Below are positions 49,301-61,300 of a stretch of DNA of 64,000 nt, piece by piece. Position 1 is the first letter of the stretch, and the number at the start of each line of letters is the position of its first letter. The notes under the pieces are model-generated. The model saw only the letters and a list, made by a program, of their open reading frames with translations, was not told the origin of the DNA and ran no database searches. The DNA is from Ciona savignyi (Eukaryota; Chordata; Ascidiacea; Phlebobranchia; Cionidae): the NCBI GenBank assembly GCA_000149265.1, contig CH002076.1:290635-354634 (forward strand). Reading direction: 5' to 3'. The translations under genes were made by a program, and so were the position numbers.

Positions 49301-52300
49301 CACTTATGTTGCAGAAGAATTTATTTAGTACACTATATATAAAGTTTCTTATGCAAATAGCAAGTGATTAAACATTAACATAACAGGCTGTCGGGAAAAT
49401 CACATATTACAAATTGGAGAAATTAGAACAGTTTTTGGTCCAGTCGCTCTATACTTATAATGATTTTCCTTGTAAAATATTTCGCAAAAGCCATTGCGTA
49501 TACAGTGTATATTGATATAAAAATTACCCAAACTAAATGTTGATCCGGAATCTGACGAAGACGAACTGTGCTTGGACGTGTCGACTGTTTCATCAACTTT
49601 GTCGTTTGATCTTTGATCTTCTGTGGTGATGACTAACGGTTGGTCCAAGCTATTCTTATTCGCTTGGTGGGGTTGGGGAGCATCATATGAGAGGTCCAGT
49701 TCTGACGCGTCGTTGTCTGAACGAATTGCTGATTTAAATTCAGTAAGTTTGTACATAACGATAAAGTTGTTCATTATATTGGCACAGAAGTACGCTACTT
49801 ATTTAAAAAAATTATTGCATAATTTTACTTTATTATGAAGCAGACGAAATACTACAATGTTACAAACTATTCGATACGGGTTTCTTGGGTTTTCTTTTTA
49901 TATGTTTTGTTCCATAATGCAAATAGCTTTATTTAAAAAAATAGTTAGTCAATAGCTTCACGCTGATTAAATGTTGCGAAGCAACCTACAATGCACTTAA
50001 TCGCCATCTAATATTCAGATTGTCGCCGCCATGGCGTAGGCATTCAAACTTTTATGGTTGTGTGGTTCCCAAAGTATGGGTCGCGACCCAAACACGGGTC
50101 GCGATGGGTCTAAAAATGGGTCGCGGCAAGATAATTTAAAGCTGACAAAACAATTTTTTTATGTTTTAAATTCATTCAATTCCTTCGTGACTAAACCTTG
50201 TATCAATCATACACATACGGCATACGCAATACGCATACCACTTCATTTCGTCTCTAAACCTTGATTATTACATCACAAGCGGTTTTATGAAAGTTTTAAT
50301 TCTATGGAAGAGCAGTTAGCTGGTAATATCTCGCAGTGGCGTGGCGTCGTAGGGTTCAGTTCGCTTATGGACTATAATTAGCCTTCATTACAGAAATATT
50401 TTGGAGAAGAATAGGTTAGTGGAGTATTAGAGCTGATAGTATGTGTTGATTGTATGAAAGTTTAGCTGTGTAGTATAATAGGGTAGCTTGAAACATTTTT
50501 GCTTCCCAAGCACGTAAATTTTCAGTTCATCAATAACTTACTGAATTTTCTGAAAGTAGCATGAACATTTTGGGCAAGAATATAGTATTTAAGGATGACC
50601 AAATTGTACAAGCAAGCATTTGTGGATATGTGTTTTACTTGTATCAATGATCGTGGTACTGTTTGGCTGCGCATTGCAATCAGCAAAATAAAGCCTTGCA
50701 TTGCGGATATTATGAAGGGAAAATTTCAGTTTAATCAGTCGCACTGAATCACTAACTGGTTTGTAATAAATCATCGTCTCGTGTAAAAAAGTAGTAGTGC
50801 TGATATTAAAAGTACAATATTGAGGTTTGGGTAGTTAGGTTATTATTTAACTCAGATTTGGGTCGCGCTCAAAAAAGTTTGGGAACCACTGTATGTATAC
50901 GCATAACGCATATACAGTACATCATATTTTAGAAACTGTTACTTAGATCGAGTTTTACAGGATTAGTTCGGAGATATGTTAAGAGTAGAACCGATTATTC
51001 GCTGTGTGTGAGGCTCACAGCGTTGTATTCAGTCAAGCGGAACTTGAAACCGCAGTACTGATGACGTACAGTTCCAAATTTGGCGTGTCGATTGTATGTT
51101 TGTGCACGCGCGCAGCAGATATCGATAAGAGAGTTGCGCGTTTATTTGTATTGCCTAGCGAATTTGCTGATGGGTAAAAGAGAGAATGCTCTCAAACTCG
51201 ACGCGCGTGTGTGTGCGTGTAGCAAACTAACCGCCAAAGTAGCGAAATACGAAGTGCTTTAATACAGAAACTTAGTTCAGTGTAAGCTACGCACCGTTAT
51301 TTTTCTGTGAAGGCATTTAATAAGCTACATTTTATTTGATCAGATACGAATAATAAGTAGTGTTGAGTTGTTATTTGCATTGGCTAGTATGTTTTCAACT
51401 CGTAGAAAAAGAGCTCGTCATTCAAAAATCTGGCAATACTTTGAGGAAAACGGACCGAAAGTGAGGTGCAAAAACTGCGGAAGAGAACTAACCCATTCGT
51501 TTGGAAACACGAGTAACTTATGGACACATGCGAAACGGTGTGCATTGCGAGTAGATAATTCGGCGGTTCCACCGTCAATTGTCATGTTTAGTGGTGATGT
51601 TTATAAGTTGGACGTGAAAAGAGAAGTGGCAGAAAATAACCAAGAAAGTGAGGTAATCGACAATGGCAGCGTCACGGAAAATGAGAGTAACTGCGAAGTA
51701 AACGAAGAACCAGGCCCACAATCAAACGACTTGTCATCAATGGAGTCGTTTGCGAGACAAAGTGTAAGTCGAACAAGTTCATTTACTCCGGATTTTAGAA
51801 TCTGGGAGAATTGTACAAGATCAACCGAAGATCCTACGCTTGCTATTTGCTCAATTTGTGACGTATCCATCCGAGTAGTGGGTAATGATATGACGGCACT
51901 TTTGGAGCATAGGAACCGCTGCGGAGGCTCTCGTGCCACAAAAACCAATGGCGAAACTGCCCCGGCCATACAATCGATATCAAGCTCTTCGGCTGAACAC
52001 AATACTATAGACCGAGACCTAATCACCACCGCCATTGTAAGTTTTATGATAAAAGACAACGTGCCAGCTAGTATAGTTGAATGCAGCGGCTTCAGAGAGT
52101 TAATTGAACACGCATACCCGCAATATGAAATGCCATCCAAAGACTATGTTTCCAAAATGCTGATACCTAAAATCAAAGATAAGATCATGACTAAGCTAAA
52201 AAGTAGGCTTGGCAGAACTGAGGTCCCGATGTCCATAACTATGTCGCTAACCACTGCAGAACAAGACAGTTTTATCGCAATAAAAGCACATTACGTTGAC

Positions 52301-55300
52301 TTTCGGTCACAAGGAAGAGATAATACTACGATCGTATTTCAACGAGTCTCGCAAACTAATACTGTTCTGTGCGATTTAATTTGGGAATCACTTTCTGGAC
52401 TGAGTTTCGCTGAAAAGCCAAGAACGAAGAGCAATGTCCGCTATGAAACTAGAACTGACGACCGTCAACGAAAAATCGCTTTCGTTGTTATCGCCGGAGA
52501 CAATCAGCATATCCGCCAAGAGGTAGAAAGGATTGAATCGGTGTATGCGTCGGTGAAACTGGAATGCTTTGAAAGTCAGCTGGAAGCTTGTGTCGAGAAC
52601 ACTCTGGCGAGGGCCGTCAACGAATCTGCTGTAAACGACGCTTTAGGCCGTGTTATCTTGTTGGCCAACTATATGAACATCGATCAGGGAAGAAACGTTA
52701 TCCACCAAGAAAATCATAAAGGCATTTTGGAAACAAAACATTTAACTGCCCTGTCGCTCTATAGACTGCAGAAAACGCTTGAACTAAAACGAGATGTCCT
52801 GCTTATGGCGAGAGAAGGCGATTCGGTGTGCGGTTTACTTTCAGAGGACGACTGGACAATTGCACAATCTGTTCTTACTCTACTATCACCTTTTAAAACA
52901 GCAGCCCGACGGCTAAGCAAAAAAGAAGCAACTTTGGGAGAGGTTGTACCAATTGTAATCGGTCTACTCTCTGCTATAAAGTAAGCTTAGTTATGACATA
53001 TTGTACAATCTTATGTCAATAGGAGTTTTATTAAAAAAAATACATTCCTGAAATATTTTGAAAATTTCAAAAGCTAATAAATTATTAATGCGTTTGTATA
53101 ACTATCTAAGCGTGATAATTTGCACATTACTGTACATTTCAGTGACCTGGAAGAGAAGAGCTTGATACCGTTGGTCAGCGAAGTCGCTGACATAGCCAAA
53201 CAAGAAATGGACAAAAAATTCAAAGATAAAATACTCGAAAATGATCATTATTTAATTGCCAGCTTTTTACACCCAGGGTAAGAACATCCTTATAAAAATA
53301 CATATCTTAAAATATATTAATTTGAATTATAATTCACGCAAACGCGGTTTAATTTCCCGTTAAAATAAACAGTTTTTATGGTTTTGTTTGTATGATATTT
53401 GGCAATCATGTAAAAGCAAAAATATTTGATTTCTGAAGAGAAAAATATGAAATACGCCATATGCTGTACGACGATATCGTTTGTTTAAGCTAATTCGTCA
53501 TTGCCTTTTAGATACAAATACAGCGTTCCAACGGCAGTTCTGAAGCGAATCGAAAATGAAGTGAGTTGTCGTGTTCGAAACGCCTACGAAGAACCGAATG
53601 TAACGAAAAATACAGAAATGACTGATATTGTGGACGAAGATTCATCGGATCCACTCTTTGTCGCAATGTCGCGCCAGGCACACGAGGCTAGAAGTCCTGC
53701 TACCAAGTATGACCACATTTTCGAGCAAGTTCAAAGATACTCATCGACCAGTTTCGCCATGACAACCAACCCCTACAAATTCTGGCTCGGTCGTCGGGCA
53801 CACTGCCGGGAGTTGGCGAACCTGGCGTTAACCTACCTGACCACGCCACCGACCTGCGGAACTGCTGGTTCATCTATCGTACCAAAACTCACGTTAACAC
53901 CAGAGGAAACGCAGGAATTTAATTTCATTAGAATGAACTTGAGTTCAAACCATACCACCATGACCGACATTTATGACACAGTAGCTTCGAAGTAATGCCG
54001 ATTTACAACTATAGCAATAAAAATTGTCTAATGTAAAATTATAGATTAAAACTGATGCACAGTATATTCATACGTCACGTATAAGCTAATTTTTTACTCT
54101 AATTTTTACAAAAAATGTGGTTGATAGTAGATTTATAATATAAACACAAAAGAAAAGGAAAATGCAGTTTACCGGTATCTTCCATTGCGTCTTCATACGA
54201 TTTCGTTTTCCCCTTCTTTTGCCGGCGTAATTGATCGAGCAGCTCTTTTAACGATATGGTTTGAACACACGCGTCTACTTTTTTCTGCTTAAAGCCTTCT
54301 ATGCTCTCCTGCCGACAAAATTTCAAGTCATAACTCATAATAGAACAAATTTACACGAGATAGAGTGAGTATAGGGCACAACATCGCCTGCATATAACGT
54401 GTTAATGCGAACTATCCTAATCTATACAATAAAATCTGACGTATGTTTTCTAAAAGCGATCGTCGTGTTTTTCTCGTATAAAATAACAAATACTACGACG
54501 CGAAATGGCACTGTTACAATATCGAGCTACACAGTGCATTTTAAATTCGAGTTCTGAATAGGGGTGTCCTAATCCGCCCGTTCATACCTCCCTTACAATT
54601 GAATGCTAACACAACAACTTGGTATATACAGTTCAAATAGAAAAGTAAACGACATAACCCTTCGCCGGATGGCTTTTCTAGAACGGGTCTGGACTTGTAT
54701 GGGACATAAAGTCAAAACTGATCGCTTCATTTTTGTTTGTACACCACTAAGAACACACACATAACGCAATGTAGTGGAACAAGCCGGGTTATTGTGGTGA
54801 AAGCTGTGACTGATAATCAGGGAGAGCTTAATCGCTCATTAGGTTTGTGCTTGGACCTGTCCAAGTAGACTTTATATTCTGTAAATATTTGGGTGATAGA
54901 ATATTTTGGGCAATTTAAAAAAATAGTTTATTAGTTCAAATTATTGCACATAACATTAAATCGACTTGGCACAAAAGTACAACAGCTTACCTCATCCATT
55001 GTATCTTGAATCATACTCTGACATTCTTCATCCAGATCAATTAGTCGATGTTGAAGGTCGTGATTATCTTCCTCCGCCTTTTGCAGTTGTAGTTTTAACT
55101 CTTCAGCCAGGTCCTCTACTTCGGAACACCTGATTCGAACATCGGAATCAAATTTTCTTAAGTTTTCTAAATCAATAAAATTTTGCTTTTAATTATGCTA
55201 TATACTAAACGGCGTAAACGTATTGTTGTTCTAATTATTCGCTATGTCGTTAGAAGAAGACAGTCAGTTAGTAGTACATATTTAAAAGTGGTTTTATCCT

Positions 55301-58300
55301 GATAAAAATTTTGTATAATCTAATGTCATTCCAACTTCTTATATTAAAGCACAACACTTTACACCCTTTGTCCACTCTATATATGTATCCATTTTGATGC
55401 ACTAATCTTGACTAATTAAATAAAACAGCGCACCGTTTTCGCCATCGCAATTCCGTCTCTTCTAGCTCTCTAAACTGATTAGTTTTCAACTGCAGTTGAT
55501 GGTTTTTAATTTCCAGTTCATTCTCCATTTCTTCCTTGGCAGAATTCAAGTCGTCAATCTATAAAACCAATGCAATTGCATGTCATAAAAGGTCGTTTAA
55601 GGACTGTGTCGGTTTCAAAGGTTTAAGGTTAATTGCCATTGTGTTGTTTGTTTACTGCTTTTTTTTTAAAACATAAAACTGTTAAAGACAGCAATTGATA
55701 TAAAAGAATGCTTGTGAACGAATTTCAACCTGTGTTTGAAAATTTTCGTGTATTGTCTCAAAAAATTCTTTTTGGAGAGATTCATTTTTGGACGCAAGAT
55801 CCTGTACGTTTCCCCTCAGCTGGTCGGTTTCCTCTTCCATTTCATGTATCTGACATTTAATGTGACACAACTTATATATACAATCTCTATGATAATTTGT
55901 GTTTAATTTCCCATTGATTGGCTCTATGATAAATATTTTTTTTATTAAATTAATACACGTAATTTAAAAACGTTGCAGAAAAAAAATAATGATAAAAACA
56001 TTAAAATCACAAGTTGTGACGTTTGTGAACACGCAACTATTTTAACTTTGACCATATTTTCAATTAAACTTGCTATGAAAACTACAAAAATGCTGCTTTC
56101 GACTGAACAATAAATGAACGGAAATAATCTGGCTAAAATATGTTGCACCTATAACAACGCTAAAGCAAAAGTATAAAAAATGCCCTCACATAAAGAACGC
56201 GTTGTTGTAAGTAGCGGCAATCTTAACCAACACCAGTTTAAAAAGATTTTCAACAACGAATCGGCACAATGTTAGATTTATTGGCGTTGCGATAAAGTAC
56301 GTTTTACGTTCCTATTCCTCGAGCATGAAACTTCGCTATACAAATTGAACATTAGCCTTTGCTGGAACGTATCTTACACCGTCGAGTAAAGACAGCCAAA
56401 GTTTGTGTACTTACGAGCAGTAAAAGTATCAGCGCAAATATCTGAGAGCATTAAATCACCTCAGGTTTACGAAACGTTATTGTTCTGAATTCTTGTCAGA
56501 GATAGCGGCGTATGAAAGGTAGCAAAAGATATATCAGTCTGGAATTTAAACTATTGCTAATAGTGAAGGAACATTAAAAGCAAACCTCAGAAATGATATC
56601 AACAAGGCTATTAAAATACACGGTTTTGGTTTTCACATAAAACAATGTGTGTTTGGTGACTATGTTAGGTTTATTTTTTTTACACTTTAGCGGTGTACTG
56701 CCATATTTTTGTAAATTTAAATCAATAATTGACAGAATGGACTTTACACATGACTATTACTGAAATAATCAATTTCACAATTCACCATATTCCCAGGATT
56801 ATGTTGTGGTTGTTGCAGTGAGTTGTTGTTTTAATTGACGGCATTGGAAGTATAGTATATTTGTAGAATTACGAAAGCATCATTTCCTCACCTGGGTCAT
56901 CAATTTCTCCACTCTATCCTCCGATGCTTTAAGTTGCTCCCTCAAGTCTTCGACCTCCGATGGACGCGCCGTGTCGGGATCGCAATCTTCCAGAAAGCGT
57001 CCGGTATCATCTTCATGCGGACGAGCACCTAATCTTTTCATCTCGCTCTCGTCAGCGATGCTTCCGAGGTCAAGTTTCGGAACGATCCGTTCAGTTTGGC
57101 CACTGATAGTTTCCTCAAGAGCAGCAAGACGGAGTCTTAGGGCTTGGTTCTCCGATTGAAGTGATACGGACTGTTCCTATAAAAAGTAAGTGTTCATAAT
57201 AACGATTTCATGCACACCGTGAATTACACACACACGCACACACATACGTCCACAATAAACTACAGTTGACAACAACTCTAAACACCTGCAAACGGTAAAT
57301 GTCGCTCCTCCCAGTTAAATTCACCAAACTTTCATCATTATTTGACAAGTTCAGATGTCTCTCGGGAGATTCCAAGGTGTCGCTCGAAAAAGTATCATCC
57401 CGACTTGTATCTTCAGTAAGAGCGCTTCTAGCGGTATTCGCGGAATGAACTTCAGATTGTAAGCTCAATACCTCGTTCGTAAGTTGGTATTTGTCTGCCT
57501 TGTAGTCGCTGATAACTTTCTGAGAACCAGTCAGTTGCTCGTTGGCTTCGGAGAGTGCGGTTTCTAATCTTTACAAACAAGAATATTGATTTAAATTGAC
57601 ATAATAATGCTTTAACTGATGCTCAGGTGGCGCAGAATCACACATTCGGGCATAGAAAATACACTTGCAAACTTACACTAATAAGAGCCTTTTTATAAAC
57701 TGAAAACAATACGTTTTACGGTGACTGTACAAAAGGCCTTTAGAAATAAGCTTGCCTGGTACCGAGGCTAACTATACGTTTTTATCATATGACAGTAATC
57801 TACTCTACGACCAGTGTTGGAATGGGATACCATACATAGGCTGTGAGAAAGTATTTGCAGACTAGGTTGATTAATACAATAGAAAAGAAGGATTGTTAAG
57901 AACAAAGGTATGTCTGCGAAATATACTCCACCTTTGTTAATAAGGAAGGCTATTGTTGGATTGTGATACAGTAGGGCGTAGTAAAACCTGGAATTCCTAT
58001 GATAAGCATTGGAACTATCGACCGAATAGAATGGTAGATTAGTGGGTCGCCTATCAGCCGAACGGTTGCAGGTTAGAAACTGGGTGTTAGCCAGTCGGCT
58101 GTGTTCTTGGGCGAGGCGCTTAGCGGAGATTGCGTGAACTAGAGAATTATTGGGTTCTACCAAAATTAGCGTCTCAATCATACACAACACACTGCAATAG
58201 CCCCAGTAACCCAACGGTGGGGTGAGGTAAATTGACGACCACTCGTGTAAAAAACCTTAAGTATTTGCGACGTAACCTGACGACTGTCAGTGTCATACCG

Positions 58301-61300
58301 GTTCTTTCGTTTTCACATACAAGGGAATAAACATGAATATCTTATCATATCCTAGAACTACTACGTGTATAGTCGTTATTATGCTTTTATGGAAAAAATG
58401 ATACAACGTTAAGTTTGCTAATAAATACCTTTGCTTTTCCATTTGCAGTCTTCCAATATCATCCACATTTTCAGAAGATTCTCTGTGACTTTGCTGATTC
58501 TGCTCCAGTCTGGATGCTAGGATTTCATTTTCTCCCATAATTTCTGAAATCTCCTGTTCTCTTTCGACCGCCTCCATATCCAGCTTGTCACATCTGACTC
58601 TCAGCGCCATAACTTGGTCGTTCAACGTCTCAATTGTTTTCTGCAGCTGAACATTTGCTTCTTCAAGCTCCTTGCTCATATGAACCATGTCCTCCTTCTC
58701 TACTTCCATTTCTCTTGTCTCTTCTCGAGCATTTTCTAAGCTTGTGTTCATTAGCTCTCTCTCCACCTGCACGTAAGTTAATGATTTTCATGCAATTACT
58801 GCAGTTGCATCGATATGCATTAAACTATGTGTCTGAAGATTAGTGGGGACAATCTAGAAACTCACTTCCATAACTTCCAAATTGGCATCCAACGTGCTTT
58901 CCTCTTTCCTCACTTGATCGAGCTCATCCGCCAACATCTTATTTGTGTTTTCCAACTTTTCTAGCTCCGCGTGAAGCTCTTCGTTGCTCATTTCGGCTAT
59001 ACGGGCATCACGCAATGTCCTAAAACAAGATGATTAATGACATAGGACCAACAACTATATTATATTATAAGGTAAGAAATGGGTCACTGGCTTTTACATT
59101 TTTTCATAAGTACAACCTGTAACAATCGAATTTACAAAAGTGGCTCTATTTTGGAAATTCGAGAAAGTGTAGGTTTAAATAAATGTGCAAGCCTGGCCTG
59201 CATTCTAATGTGTGATGTAGCGGCTTGCATATTAAAGATGTTGTTTAAGGTTACCGTTACACTACTACGCGTTAAAGTTATAGGTATAAAGACAGTAAAG
59301 CTTATAATCAGATAACTCAAGTTGGGTACGTATCGCCCGGCTACCATAACTAAATTGCATTTAGTTTTATTGTGGGAAAGAAATCCTTACTTTTCAAATC
59401 CAGCTTTCAACTCCTCAATTTCTTCCTGATGTTGTTTCTTCTGTTCCTCCATAAGATCATCAGCATGGTCCATTGTGCTCATCAACGCTTCCTCCGTCAC
59501 CGCCAGCTCTTCCACTCGTGCACTCAGCACCACAAGTTGGTCCTCCTTTCCCGATAGCTCGCTGCTCAGACTGGCAATGTTGAGGTCTGGATGTGTATGG
59601 TGTTATTGTTAATGAAAATGAATGACCCAGTGGGATAAATAGAGTGCACAAAATTAATCGTATATAGCCGGCGTGCGAGAAATAATAGCGAATCCACGAG
59701 TGACCGAAATGTTTAAATATATCTTTTAAAAATTTTATAGCGAAATTACAGAAAATACAAAACTGAATTTTTACTTAAGTCCACACATGCTGTTTTGAAT
59801 CTAATTATGGCGATGTCGACATTCATTCACTATGATTGTCACACCTCGCAATCCCATTGTTTCTTGCAGTTTTGCAGTTCCACTTTCCAGTTTTTCAATT
59901 TCACTTTTGAGTCGCTCCACTTCGTTCAATTGGAAAGTCACCGTCGAGTTGAGCTTGTCTGTCAAACTTGTTTTTTCTGTGAATGCAATATCTGACGGTG
60001 AGTAGAAATTCGCAGTGGTATACACAGCTGTATTATAAACTCCTTCGATGTCCAAACATAGATATTAAAATAAAAAGTCCCAATTAAGTCTACCAATTGG
60101 TTAAAAATAATTAGAAATTTCTTAATAAAAACAAACCCAGGTAATAGTATGTATACTAAATCTACCCTTATTTAATTATAAAAAGTTTAAAAAGTTGTTA
60201 TGCCTTCGATATCTTTCAGCATTGATTCCTGTGCTTCTTTCTTTGCATGGTGCAAAGATTCGATCTCATCTCTTAACGCTGCTATTTCAGATTCTTTTTC
60301 CCCTAAAATTTCTTTAGTTTCCGCGGTCTGTTGTTCGAGGGATGAGTTCTTCGTAATAAGATTTTGGGCCTCTGTGGCCTAGAAGGAAATAAAACAATTG
60401 GAATCCTCATGTGTATACTTAAATAAATTCCAGTTTTCTGGCGGTGTGCATGTGCAAACAACCAAATGCAATTTTCCACCACATTATATATCCAGTGCCT
60501 TTTAAATATATTGTGACACTCTAAGAAGCTTTATGGTTCCCCACAAGCTCGATGTCACGCAGGGAAGATACGCTGTCAACACATCTAATATGAATATATT
60601 GCACGGGTACCTTGTATTTTTCGGAGCATTATTACTACATTATAAGACATGAACTGCCTGTTATCTCCACAAAAATAACATACCTTATCTTCCATGTTTC
60701 GAGAAGTCTGCATCAATTCCTGGTTTGTGCTGTCAAGTTCTGATCTAAGCACATCCAGCTCCGACAGCTTTTCGCTCTTGAAAGCTTCTAATGCGATGAC
60801 TTTGGCATCGAGTTCGTGATTCAGAGAATTTATTTTGTCCTTTAATTTGTCGATATCTTCCTCTTTACTGCAGGAGAAAAAATGACAGCGCATTTAGAAT
60901 GTAACAAACAGCCCATTATGAAAGAAAACGATGTAGCTCATTGTTCTTGCTTGCCACGGTACACTCGGTACAGTATAAAAGAACAAGAAATGATTAGTTT
61001 CCCTTTATAACCCTAAAAGTCTTTAGGGAGGTTCCAGGGGCGCTATTTGATAGCATGTTTTAACGCAGTAATGTTGTGTGACTAATGCGAGAGAGTAAAA
61101 GCATTCAATGCATAGAAGGAAAAAATTATTATCAAAAGTGGTAACATCCTATGATTTTTTACACGAAGGACACAATAACAGAGCTGGTTCGATTGATACC
61201 TCCGTAAGCTTTCCTTCGCATTAGCATCGTTCATGGTAAGCAACACCTTCATGGAAGAAATCTTCTCCTCCGACATCTTAATCGCTTCGTTGCTTTCTTC

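Noticed and set aside
50058..50264. 68-codon plus ORF
   Set aside because: Lies in the terminal region of a non-autonomous hAT element; frame is incidental.
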